Assembly: GCA_003537695.1 (NCBI GenBank)
Contig: DPRC01000093.1
Span: 26,872-38,606 of the forward strand
DNA from: Polaribacter sp.
Lineage (GTDB): Bacteria; Bacteroidota; Bacteroidia; Flavobacteriales; Flavobacteriaceae
DNA: 11,735 nucleotides
Direction of reading: 5' to 3'
In this document: one piece after another, positions 1-6,694 of the stretch
Layout: the number at the start of each line of letters is the position of its first letter
How positions within the stretch are numbered: the first letter of the stretch is position 1
Translations under genes and position numbers: made by a program
The notes under the pieces: generated by a model
What the model saw: only the letters and a program-made list of their open reading frames with translations
Databases searched by the model: none
What the model was told of the DNA's origin: nothing

Positions 1-846
1 GGTGGATCAGAAAGCATGAGTTCTGTGCCGATGACCGGTTACAAGCCCGAACTAAATTACAACACCGTAAAAGAAGGACATGCAGACTATTATTGGGGCA
101 TGGGGAATACTGCAGAAGCGGTTGCTAATCAGTTCAAAATCTCTAGAGAAGACCAAGATGAATTTGCCTACAACTCTCATATGAAAGCATTAAAAGCGCA
201 AGCAGAAAATCGTTTTCAGGATCAAATCGCTCCAATAGAAGTGGAGGAAACCTATTTAGATGAAAATGGTAAAAAAGCAGTTCGAAAATATACGGTCAAT
301 AAAGATGAAGGTCCAAGAAAAGGAACTTCTACTGCGATCTTAAATAAATTACGTCCCGTTTTTGCTGCCAATGGAAGTGTTACCGCTGGTAACTCCTCTC
401 AGATGAGTGATGGTGCTGCCTTTGTAATGGTCATGAGCGAAGAAATGGTAAAAGAATTAAACCTTGAACCGATTGCAAGAGTTGTGAATTATGCCGCTGC
501 TGGAGTAGAACCAAGAATTATGGGAATTGGCCCCGTTGCCGCAATCCCAAAAGTTTTAAAGCAGGCAGGTTTGCAACAAAGTGATATCGAATTGATTGAA
601 TTGAACGAAGCGTTTGCTTCTCAATCTTTAGCGGTCATGCGCGAACTAGACCTAAATCAAGAAATCATAAACGTAAATGGTGGTGCGATTGCATTGGGCC
701 ATCCATTAGGATGTACAGGTGCCAAATTATCGGTACAGCTCTTTGATGAAATGCGAAAACGCAATATGAAAAATAAATACGGATTGGTAACCATGTGCGT
801 TGGAACTGGACAGGGTGCAGCAGGCGTATTTGAATTTCTATCGTAA
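1..846 (+). CDS. fadA: Acetyl-CoA C-acyltransferase (thiolase), 5' part outside window
   Basis: Degradative thiolase that cleaves 3-ketoacyl-CoA with CoA in the last step of fatty-acid beta-oxidation, in the cytoplasm. The reading frame is open from base 1, and the first residues GGSESMSSVPM match the internal thiolase GG-x-ESMS motif. The ATG at 16 is therefore an internal Met and the gene begins upstream. About 281 residues are visible of a usual 390-400, so the segment with the nucleophilic Cys is missing. The visible catalytic motifs are intact: NEAF (Asn codon 604-606), GHPLG (His codon 700-702) and CVGTG (Cys codon 796-798), followed by the usual GxG-rich C-terminus. The acyl-CoA dehydrogenase gene lies 108 nt downstream on the same strand, consistent with a beta-oxidation cluster. 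A fadB-type gene upstream is likely but not visible. An acetyl-CoA acetyltransferase of biosynthetic type is possible but less likely in this context. Confidence 0.93.
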   Translation, partial: GGSESMSSVPMTGYKPELNYNTVKEGHADYYWGMGNTAEAVANQFKISREDQDEFAYNSHMKALKAQAENRFQDQIAPIEVEETYLDENGKKAVRKYTVNKDEGPRKGTSTAILNKLRPVFAANGSVTAGNSSQMSDGAAFVMVMSEEMVKELNLEPIARVVNYAAAGVEPRIMGIGPVAAIPKVLKQAGLQQSDIELIELNEAFASQSLAVMRELDLNQEIINVNGGAIALGHPLGCTGAKLSVQLFDEMRKRNMKNKYGLVTMCVGTGQGAAGVFEFLS

Positions 847-954
847 TAAAAAGAAAATTAAGTACAGACATTAAAAATAAAAAGTAATAATTAAAAATTG
901 GTAGCACCCTTGACCTCTTACGTCAAAAGTTTTACCGTCATACGTTAATAAAAT

Positions 955-2763
955 ATGGAAACATTAAAAAAGAATCTGCTAAGAGGTGGTCAATTTCTTG
1001 TAAAAGAAACCAATTGCGAAGATGTATTTACTCCAGAAGATTTTTCTGAAGAGCAAATTATGATGAAAGAAGCCGTTAAAGAGTTTAATGAGCGGGAAAT
1101 CATAGTACACAAGGAGCGTTTTGAAGCAAAAGATTACAAGCTTACAGAGGAAGTAATGAAAAAAGCTGGAGAACTTGGTTTTTTAGGTGTTTCGGTACCT
1201 GAAGAATATGGGGGACTGGGAATGGGATTTGTCTCTACCATGCTTACTTGTGAATATATTTCTAGTGGAAATGGTTCTTTAAGTACTGCTTTTGGAGCGC
1301 ACACTGGAATTGGCACCATGCCAATAACACTGTACGGGACAGAGGCACAAAAACAAAAATATGTTTCTAAATTAGCTACTGGAGAATGGATGGGCGCTTA
1401 CTGTTTAACAGAGCCCGGTGCAGGATCTGACGCCAATTCAGGAAAAACAGCAGCAGTACTTTCTGCCGATGAAAAGTCCTATACCATAAACGGACAAAAA
1501 ATGTGGATTTCCAATGCAGGTTTTTGTGACTTGATGATTGTTTTCGCAAGAATAGAAAATGATAAAAACATTACTGGATTTATTGTTGAATATGATCGTG
1601 AAAATCCAAATGGAATTGTTTTAGGAGAAGAAGAACACAAATTAGGAATTCGCGCAAGTTCTACACGTCAAGTATTTTTTAATGATACCGTTGTTCCCGC
1701 AGAAAATATGTTGTCTGTTCGTGGAGGCGGATTTAAGATTGCTGTGAACGCTTTAAATGTTGGTCGAATTAAACTCGCAGCAGCCTGTATTGATTCTCAA
1801 AGAAGAATTACAGAAACTGCATTAAAATATGCAACAGAGCGTAAACAATTTAAAACGTCTATTGCAGATTTTGGAGCGATCAAAGGAAAATTAGCAGAAA
1901 TGGCAACCAACGTATATGCTGGTGAATCCGCAAGTTATAGAGCTGCAAAAGATATTGAAGACCGCATTGCAATGCGGGTAGAAGAAGGAAATTCTCACCC
2001 TGAGGCAGAATTAAAAGGAGTGGAAGAATATGCTATTGAATGTTCTATCTTAAAGGTAACCGTTTCAGAAGATGTACAAGCCTGTGCAGACGAAGGAATT
2101 CAAATTTTTGGAGGTATGGGATTCTCTGAGGAAACTCCAATGGAAGCTGCGTGGAGAGACGCAAGAATTTCTCGAATTTATGAGGGAACCAATGAAATTA
2201 ACAGAATGCTTTCTGTTGGTATGTTAGTGAAAAAAGCGATGAAAGGACATGTCGACTTATTAGGCCCAGCAACTGCTGTTGCCAATGAACTCATGGGCAT
2301 ACCTTCTTTTGATACCCCTGATTATTCTGAATTATTTGCGGAAGAGAAAGAAATGATTGCAAAGCTAAAAAAGGTGTTTTTAATGGTTGCAGGTTCTGCA
2401 ATTCAGAAATTTGGTCCAGAATTAGACAAGCACCAACAATTATTAATGGCAGCAGCAAACATCTTAAACGAAGTTTATATGGCTGAATCTACTTTATTAA
2501 GAGTAGAAAAAAATACCAAACGCTTTGGTCAAGATGCTCAAGAAGGGCAAATAGCGATGGCACAGCTATATCTTTACAATGCCGTAGAAATTATTAATAA
2601 AAACGGAAGAGAAGGAATTGTTTCTTTTTCTGAGGGTGACGAGCAACGCATGTTGTTAATGGGACTAAAACGTTTTACTAAATATGTAAATTATCCAAAC
2701 GTAATTGGATTGCGTAATATGATCGCAGAAAAATTAAAAGCAGAAAATAAGTACTGCTTCTAA
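955..2763 (+). CDS. Acyl-CoA dehydrogenase, long VLCAD-like form
   Basis: FAD-dependent enzyme that oxidises acyl-CoA to trans-2-enoyl-CoA, the first step of beta-oxidation. At 602 residues it is longer than the usual 380-400 because of a C-terminal extension (about residues 430-602), as in very-long-chain acyl-CoA dehydrogenases. Order: N-terminal helical domain (about 30-145), middle beta domain with the signature YCLTEPGAGSDANS (149-162) and WISNAG (184-189), C-terminal helical domain with QIFGGMGF (383-390) and RIYEGTNEI, in which E410 aligns with the catalytic base. The ATG at 955 is chosen because METLKKNLLRGGQF is the usual family start and only AT-rich leader precedes it. No clear TAnnTTTG element is seen in the 108-nt gap after the thiolase, so the two genes may be co-transcribed. 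A strong terminator follows. Substrate chain length cannot be read from the sequence. Confidence 0.93.
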   Translation: METLKKNLLRGGQFLVKETNCEDVFTPEDFSEEQIMMKEAVKEFNEREIIVHKERFEAKDYKLTEEVMKKAGELGFLGVSVPEEYGGLGMGFVSTMLTCEYISSGNGSLSTAFGAHTGIGTMPITLYGTEAQKQKYVSKLATGEWMGAYCLTEPGAGSDANSGKTAAVLSADEKSYTINGQKMWISNAGFCDLMIVFARIENDKNITGFIVEYDRENPNGIVLGEEEHKLGIRASSTRQVFFNDTVVPAENMLSVRGGGFKIAVNALNVGRIKLAAACIDSQRRITETALKYATERKQFKTSIADFGAIKGKLAEMATNVYAGESASYRAAKDIEDRIAMRVEEGNSHPEAELKGVEEYAIECSILKVTVSEDVQACADEGIQIFGGMGFSEETPMEAAWRDARISRIYEGTNEINRMLSVGMLVKKAMKGHVDLLGPATAVANELMGIPSFDTPDYSELFAEEKEMIAKLKKVFLMVAGSAIQKFGPELDKHQQLLMAAANILNEVYMAESTLLRVEKNTKRFGQDAQEGQIAMAQLYLYNAVEIINKNGREGIVSFSEGDEQRMLLMGLKRFTKYVNYPNVIGLRNMIAEKLKAENKYCF

Positions 2764-2819
2764 AATTATTTAAAATTTTCTTGAATTATCATAAGTTTAA
2801 GAATTTAGTTAGTTGTTGT

Positions 2820-2848
2820 AAAGACCCGCTTAATCGCGGGTCTTTTTT
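2820..2848 (+). terminator. Intrinsic terminator after the beta-oxidation genes
   Basis: A perfect 10-bp stem pairs AAAGACCCGC (2820-2829) with GCGGGTCTTT (2836-2845) around the 6-nt loop TTAATC, and the T run continues to 2848. It lies 56 nt past the acyl-CoA dehydrogenase stop and closes that transcription unit. Confidence 0.92.
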
Positions 2849-2928
2849 AATAGGTACTTGTTAATTCTCTTGGGATCTTCTTTTGGGTTTTAATTTTATC
2901 GTAAATTGGTTGCGTCTAAAAGTAACAC

Positions 2929-3825
2929 ATGAAAATCCAAACCTTAATTATCACCAGCTTTCTTTTTCTTTTTTGCACTGGTAAAAATCCTAAAAAATCT
3001 GCTTTAGCAACAAAAAGCGCTAAAAACACATCCACAAAGCATCCGAAATTTAACAGCTATTGGTATGGTGGAAAAGCAGAAATAACCTCTTATAAACTAA
3101 CACAAGCAAGATATGGCGAAGTGCATGAAGGAACTGCAGTACATATTTATGTGACCGAAGATTTTCTTCCAGAAAAGCAAGTAAAAGCAGATGGGAAAAG
3201 TGCACAAAACATTCCGGTATTAAAATTAAATAGCACGAAGAAGTTTGTCACCGGAATATACCCTTACTCCATAATGACAAGCAGCTTCTCCCCGATTGCA
3301 TCGGAGGAGCAAGCCCTGAAAATTTCTTTCTCTGCACAAGAATGGTGCGGAAATACGTTTATACAATTAAACAACCGAAGGAATTTTGAGATCGATTTTC
3401 ATTCTTATTTTGAAAGTGATGCAGATAGAAAACGCTCTCTTGAAAAAAAGGTTTTAGAAAATGAACTTTGGAATCGATTGCGTATTTCTCCAGAAAATAT
3501 GCCTCTTGGAAATATCGCCATAATTCCCTCTTTTGAGTTTTTAGCCTTGCATCACAAAGAAATAAAAAGCTATGCAGCAGTTGCTACTCTCAAAACGGTA
3601 GGCAACTCTCAGTTCTACAAGCTGAGCTATCCAAAATTAAAAAGAACTTTGACCATTAAAATTAGTAAGGAGTTTCCCTATTATATTCAATCTTGGGAGG
3701 AAACACTTACTAAAAGAGGAAAAACGCTTACAAGCAAAGGACAAAAAATAAATACCATCCTTTCTGCTTATTGGACGAAGAACGGCGTAGGAAATACTGC
3801 GGAAAGAAAAGCATTGGGTTTGTAA
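2929..3825 (+). CDS. Predicted secreted protein of the flavobacterial group often labelled 'septum formation inhibitor Maf'
   Basis: A 298-residue protein of unknown function. The N-terminus (MKIQ, hydrophobic residues 5-15, then C16) looks like a Sec signal peptide. C16 could be a lipidation site, but the residue before it is Phe, which does not fit a strict lipobox. After a Lys/Thr-rich linker (about 18-40), a conserved-looking body begins near FNSYWYGGKAEITSYKL and contains AQEWCG and FHSYFESDADR segments. From memory, close flavobacterial relatives are often annotated as Maf, but I see none of the Maf/HAM1 nucleotide-pyrophosphatase pattern near the N-terminus, and Maf proteins are cytoplasmic and about 190-200 residues. 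The name is best treated as inherited. Expression is probably monocistronic: a terminator lies upstream and a separate promoter downstream. Weak promoter-like TA-rich elements lie at 2891-2909, but none is a full match. Confidence 0.8.
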   Translation: MKIQTLIITSFLFLFCTGKNPKKSALATKSAKNTSTKHPKFNSYWYGGKAEITSYKLTQARYGEVHEGTAVHIYVTEDFLPEKQVKADGKSAQNIPVLKLNSTKKFVTGIYPYSIMTSSFSPIASEEQALKISFSAQEWCGNTFIQLNNRRNFEIDFHSYFESDADRKRSLEKKVLENELWNRLRISPENMPLGNIAIIPSFEFLALHHKEIKSYAAVATLKTVGNSQFYKLSYPKLKRTLTIKISKEFPYYIQSWEETLTKRGKTLTSKGQKINTILSAYWTKNGVGNTAERKALGL

Positions 3826-3950
3826 TTTTTAAAAAAGCACAAGGGCACTAAAAAGGCGCTGAATACCGTTGTCTGGATGCTCCATTCTTATTTTTAAAAA
3901 CCAAATAAAAAATAAAACAACATTAAAATAGCTAATCTCTTTTTTATCAG

Positions 3951-3958
3951 TACTTTTG
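3951..3958 (+). promoter_or_regulatory. -7 promoter element of the J-domain/KTSC gene
   Basis: TACTTTTG is an exact match to the Bacteroidetes -7 consensus TAnnTTTG, 22 nt before the ATG at 3981. The expected TTG about 19 nt upstream is not present, so this rests on the -7 element and its position alone. Confidence 0.55.
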
Positions 3959-3980
3959 CACGCAATTTGAAAACACAGAA

Positions 3981-4427
3981 ATGAAACGTATTAAAGAATA
4001 TAAAAAACTTTTTAAAGTTGAAGGCCCTATAGTTTTAAAAGAATTAAAAACTGCTTACAGAGGATTGGTAAAAGAATGGCATCCAGATAAATTTCAGGAA
4101 CAAGAAAAAAAGGATGAAGCAGATGTAATGAGCACTCAAATAATAGACGGATATCATTTTTTAGTAAGCATCGCTCCAGAAACGAAAGCTGCTAATTTAG
4201 AGGCCTACAAAGAAACAATTACAGCGTTTCAAGTTTCAGATTGGCATCACAAAAGTATGTTGTTAGAAGTTACTTTTACAGATGGTAATAAATATGAATA
4301 TTTTGGTGTTAGCAAAATCCTTTTTGGAAAATTTGTCAATGCGAAATCGATGAATAATTTTGGAAAAAGAAATATTTTTAATTCATTTACTTACAGAAAG
4401 TCGATGAAGGCTTCTGTAGAAGTTTAA
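3981..4427 (+). CDS. J-domain protein with C-terminal KTSC domain
   Basis: A 148-residue cytoplasmic protein. Residues about 5-65 look like a compact J domain: helix II LKTAYRGLVKEW is followed directly by the HPD tripeptide (H34-D36) that stimulates DnaK-type chaperones. Residues about 85-140 match the KTSC domain: a leading SDWHHKSMLLEVTF strand, the DGNKYEYFGV turn, and the FVNAKSMNNFGKRNIFNSFTYRKS end. KTSC domains are of unknown function and some have been linked to RNA or nucleic-acid processes, so a DnaK co-chaperone role is inference from HPD only. The gene has its own -7 element and ends 16 nt before a bidirectional terminator shared with the convergent thioredoxin reductase gene. 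The ATG at 3981 is the only start that keeps the J-domain helix I. Confidence 0.85.
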   Translation: MKRIKEYKKLFKVEGPIVLKELKTAYRGLVKEWHPDKFQEQEKKDEADVMSTQIIDGYHFLVSIAPETKAANLEAYKETITAFQVSDWHHKSMLLEVTFTDGNKYEYFGVSKILFGKFVNAKSMNNFGKRNIFNSFTYRKSMKASVEV

Positions 4428-4442
4428 AATTCCTATTTTCCC

Positions 4443-4504
4443 AAAAACACCAACAAAAAAAAGAGAGCACCCTGTGGTACTCTCTTTTTTTTGTTGGTGT
4501 TTTT
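4443..4504. terminator. Bidirectional intrinsic terminator between convergent genes
   Basis: A perfect 25-bp inverted repeat (4443-4467 against 4480-4504) is followed inward by one C-A mismatch and three further pairs (ACC/GGT) around a CTGT tetraloop. Each arm carries an 8-nt A or T tract plus a 5-nt one at its end, so a U-rich tail is available in either direction. It lies between the ends of the KTSC gene (plus) and thioredoxin reductase (minus). Confidence 0.93.
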
Positions 4505-4513
4505 AAACAGCCT

Positions 4514-5461
4514 TTATTCCAAAGCTCCTAAATAACGTTCTGCATCTAAAGCAGCCATACAGCCTGTTCCTGCTGCCGTTACAGCTTGCCTATATTCTTT
4601 GTCCTGAATATCTCCAGAAGCAAAAACTCCAGGCAAATTTGTTTTGGTGGTTTTCCCTTTCGTAATTAAATAACCCGTTTCATCCATGTCTAAAACTCCT
4701 TTAAACAAATCTGAGTTTGGCGTGTGACCAATTGCAATAAAAACACCTGTTACATCAATCTGATGCGTTTCCTTTGTTTTGTTATTAATTGCTCTTACAC
4801 CTTCTACCACCGTAGCACCCAAAACCTCATCAATCTCTGTATTGTATAAAACTTCGATGTTCTTCGTTTTATTCACACGATGTTGCATCGCCTTGGAAGC
4901 TCTCATAAAGTCTTTTCGAACAAGTATGGTGACTTTACTACAAATATTTGCAAGATATGTTGCCTCTTCTGCAGCGGTATCCCCTGCTCCAACTACAACC
5001 ACATCCTGACCCTTGTAGAAAAACCCATCACAAGTTGCACATGCTGAAACCCCTCCACCAATCAAACGTTGCTCACTTTCTATTCCTAAATATTTTGCAC
5101 TCGCACCGGTAGAAATAATGATGGTCTCTGCCTCTATGTGTTTATTTTCATCCACAATCACTTTATGAATACCGCCAACTTCAGCACTCAGCGATACTTT
5201 TGTAACCATTCCAAAACGCACATCCGTACCAAAACGTTCTGCTTGCTTCTTTAGATCCTCCATCATCGCAGGTCCATCTGTTCCTTCGGCGTATCCCGGA
5301 AAATTATCAACTTCCGTAGTCGTGGTTAACTGACCACCCATTTGCATTCCTGTATACATAATAGGCTTCATATCTGCTCTTGCTGCATAAATTGCTGCCG
5401 TATACCCTGCAGGTCCTGAACCTATAATTAAACATTTAATTTTTTCTATTGTATCTGACAT
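4514..5461 (-). CDS. trxB: Thioredoxin-disulfide reductase
   Basis: A cytoplasmic flavoenzyme that passes electrons from NADPH through FAD and a redox disulfide to thioredoxin. At 315 residues it has the usual length of low-molecular-weight bacterial TrxB. The FAD-binding GSGPAG motif is at residues 14-19 and the redox-active CATC at 141-144, with C141 and C144 both present. The NADPH-domain motif GAGDTAAEEA is at 158-167. The segment VRKDFMRAS (181-189) stands in for the HRRDxFRA motif that binds the 2'-phosphate of NADPH and keeps Arg/Lys there. The C-terminal FAD motif GVFASGDIQDKEYRQA is intact. The ATG at 5461 gives the normal N-terminus. The gene ends 10 nt from the shared terminator. 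On the minus strand a TATATTTT element near 5494-5501 resembles a -7 box but lacks the final G. Confidence 0.97.
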   Translation of the reverse strand: MSDTIEKIKCLIIGSGPAGYTAAIYAARADMKPIMYTGMQMGGQLTTTTEVDNFPGYAEGTDGPAMMEDLKKQAERFGTDVRFGMVTKVSLSAEVGGIHKVIVDENKHIEAETIIISTGASAKYLGIESEQRLIGGGVSACATCDGFFYKGQDVVVVGAGDTAAEEATYLANICSKVTILVRKDFMRASKAMQHRVNKTKNIEVLYNTEIDEVLGATVVEGVRAINNKTKETHQIDVTGVFIAIGHTPNSDLFKGVLDMDETGYLITKGKTTKTNLPGVFASGDIQDKEYRQAVTAAGTGCMAALDAERYLGALE

Positions 5462-5599
5462 AACTTTATGAATCCTTTTTAAGTACCGTAAAAATATAGT
5501 TTTTTAACGCTTGAAGAAACGAATGTTTATAAGTTTTAATAATGCGGATATAATTAGAAATAATGAAGCTTCTGTATGGAATAATAATTCCTAATTTGA

Positions 5600-5629
5600 T
5601 TGTTTTTTTACAAAAAGAATGTATCTTCG
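5600..5629 (+). promoter_or_regulatory. Promoter of tRNA-Pro, Bacteroidetes type
   Basis: TTG at 5600-5602 is followed by exactly 19 nt and TATCTTCG at 5622-5629, close to the TTG-N19-TAnnTTTG consensus read by the Bacteroidetes primary sigma factor. The -7 element ends 25 nt before the first base of the mature tRNA. This is the best full promoter in the window. Confidence 0.85.
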
Positions 5630-5654
5630 CAGTCCTTAAATGAGCAATCATTTT

Positions 5655-5729
5655 CGGGGTGTAGCGTAGCCCGGTCATCGCGCCTCGTTTGGGACGAGGA
5701 GGTCGCAGGTTCGAATCCTGCCACCCCGA
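5655..5729 (+). tRNA. tRNA-Pro (anticodon UGG)
   Basis: A complete cloverleaf of 75 nt. The acceptor stem pairs CGGGGTG (5655-5661) with CACCCCG (5722-5728), including the C1-G72 pair typical of bacterial tRNA-Pro, with discriminator A at 5729. The anticodon stem CCTCG/CGAGG (5683-5687, 5695-5699) closes loop TTTGGGA, placing anticodon TGG at 5690-5692. The T arm is GCAGG-TTCGAAT-CCTGC (5705-5721). The CCA tail is not encoded; CTT follows, so CCA must be added after transcription. The gene is single, with its own promoter and terminator. Confidence 0.97.
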
Positions 5730-5735
5730 CTTAAG

Positions 5736-5767
5736 AAATCCAATCAGTAAAATGATTGGATTTTTTT
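5736..5767 (+). terminator. Intrinsic terminator of tRNA-Pro
   Basis: A perfect 11-bp stem pairs AAATCCAATCA (5736-5746) with TGATTGGATTT (5753-5763) around a GTAAAA loop, then T's to 5767. It starts 7 nt after the tRNA discriminator base. The 232 nt from here to the operator hold no gene that I can support, only weak inverted repeats (TCTCAA/TTGAGA at 5809-5832 and AAGCA/TGCTT at 5849-5863). Confidence 0.9.
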
Positions 5768-5965
5768 GTTTATCATAGTGCGAATATTTTACTCCAATTT
5801 TGCAAGAATCTCAAGCGCTTCAAAAATTGAGAAAGTGCAGAGTTAAAAAAGCAGTGCATGCTTCCAAAGAATCAAGTATTTAAACAAACCTAAACAGTCC
5901 CAAAGCCACTGACAAAAGTCTGCAAATTAGCCCGCTCTCAGTAGGTGTAATTAACATAAAATTAT

Positions 5966-5995
5966 TGTTTAACAAAAGTATAATTTTATTAAACA
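5966..5995. promoter_or_regulatory. Candidate operator: 30-bp dyad before the TetR-like gene
   Basis: The 30 bp are an imperfect palindrome centred between 5980 and 5981: outer arms TGTTTAA (5966-5972) and TTAAACA (5989-5995), inner AAAA/TTTT, and a TATA core. Thirteen of fifteen base pairs are symmetric. The site ends 4 nt before the -7 element and covers the -33 position. Size and position fit a TetR-family operator used for autoregulation of the operon, which is inference. The arms are AT-rich, so chance symmetry is not excluded. Confidence 0.6.
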
Positions 5996-5999
5996 TTCG

Positions 6000-6007
6000 T
6001 ACCTTTG
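6000..6007 (+). promoter_or_regulatory. -7 promoter element of the photolyase operon
   Basis: TACCTTTG matches the Bacteroidetes -7 consensus TAnnTTTG exactly. The ATG of the TetR-like gene is 17 nt downstream, giving a leader of only about ten nucleotides. No TTG is seen at the -33 position; the centre of the dyad lies there instead. Confidence 0.65.
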
Positions 6008-6024
6008 TCTAAAATTTAATAATT

Positions 6025-6687
6025 ATGGCACGCAAGAAAAACATTAGCAAAGACCACTTAATTTCTTGGTACATGGAGTTTGTACTAGAACACAATCACC
6101 ATCCTAAATCTGTTTTTAGTTTCGCAAAAGAAAATAATTTTGAAGAAGCAGATTTCTATAAATTCTTTGGTTCTTTTGAAGCAATAGAGCAGTCTATTTT
6201 TGGAGAATTCTTTAACAACACACTTAAAATGTTGGCGAAGAGTGAAGAATATCCAACATATGACGCCCGAAATAAGTTATTAAGTTTTTATTTCACCTTT
6301 TTTGAATTGCTAACTGCAAATAGAAGTTATGTTGTGTATGCATTGCGTGGTAACGAAAGTGTCCTCAAATTAACCTCTTTAAAATTACTGAAAGATTTAA
6401 AGCAAGACTTTAAAACTTTTGCGAATAATATTGGTATTGAGAAAATAGATTTACAACAAGAGCAACTTGTAAAAATTCAGGAAAAGACTACACAGGAATC
6501 CTCTTGGATCCAAATGGTACTGACCTTGAAATTTTGGCTAGACGATACCTCAGCTTCATTTGAGAAAACAGATATTTTTATCGAAAAATCTGTGAACTCG
6601 CGTTTTGACCTCTTGGATATAAAACCACTCAAAAGTCTTCTTGATTTTGGGAAATTCATTTTAAAAGAAAAAGTAAACTTCAATTAG
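6025..6687 (+). CDS. TetR-like transcriptional regulator
   Basis: A 220-residue all-helical protein with the size and layout of TetR-family repressors. The N-terminal HTH is at about residues 10-55: the recognition part EADFYKFFGSFEAIEQSIF aligns with the family's usual S-x-G-x-x-Y-x-H-F-x-x-K-E-x-L pattern, though weakly. The C-terminal ligand/dimer domain (about 60-215) has no recognisable binding motif, so the signal sensed is unknown. The gene is the first of a seven-gene run and is followed after 7 nt by the ABC1 kinase gene. A 30-bp dyad overlaps its promoter, which suggests autoregulation and control of the downstream photolyase genes (inference). It is not a MerR/LitR type regulator and shows no B12-binding or LOV/BLUF-like segment, so any light response would have to be indirect, for example through a photoproduct or metabolite. 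Confidence 0.8.
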   Translation: MARKKNISKDHLISWYMEFVLEHNHHPKSVFSFAKENNFEEADFYKFFGSFEAIEQSIFGEFFNNTLKMLAKSEEYPTYDARNKLLSFYFTFFELLTANRSYVVYALRGNESVLKLTSLKLLKDLKQDFKTFANNIGIEKIDLQQEQLVKIQEKTTQESSWIQMVLTLKFWLDDTSASFEKTDIFIEKSVNSRFDLLDIKPLKSLLDFGKFILKEKVNFN

Positions 6688-6694
6688 AGAAGCT

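Noticed and set aside
16..18. ATG at 16 as the true start of the thiolase.
   Set aside because: The five preceding codons read GGSES and complete the conserved GG-x-ESMS motif, so the gene continues upstream of the window.
665..907. Minus-strand open frame overlapping the thiolase 3' end.
   Set aside because: It is antisense to conserved catalytic motifs of the thiolase and shows no domain-like sequence; a shadow frame. The minus-strand frames at 1134-1319, 6477-6683 and 9040-9234 and the plus-strand ones at 4779-5009 and 10717-10932 are dismissed for the same reason.
3826..3950. Possible terminator after the secreted protein gene.
   Set aside because: A/T tracts are present but no stem of convincing length followed by a T run could be found.
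5466..5678. Minus-strand open frame of 70 codons upstream of trxB.
   Set aside because: It runs through the tRNA-Pro promoter and into the tRNA gene, shows no recognisable motif and has biased, low-complexity composition.
5655..5767. tRNA-Pro as an integration site for a mobile island that carries the photolyase operon.
   Set aside because: No integrase gene, no direct repeat of the tRNA 3' end and no clear change in composition are visible in the window.
5768..5965. Possible small RNA or riboswitch in the gap between tRNA-Pro and the operon.
   Set aside because: Only short inverted repeats (5809-5832, 5849-5863) and no strong promoter or terminator pair are visible, so nothing can be supported.
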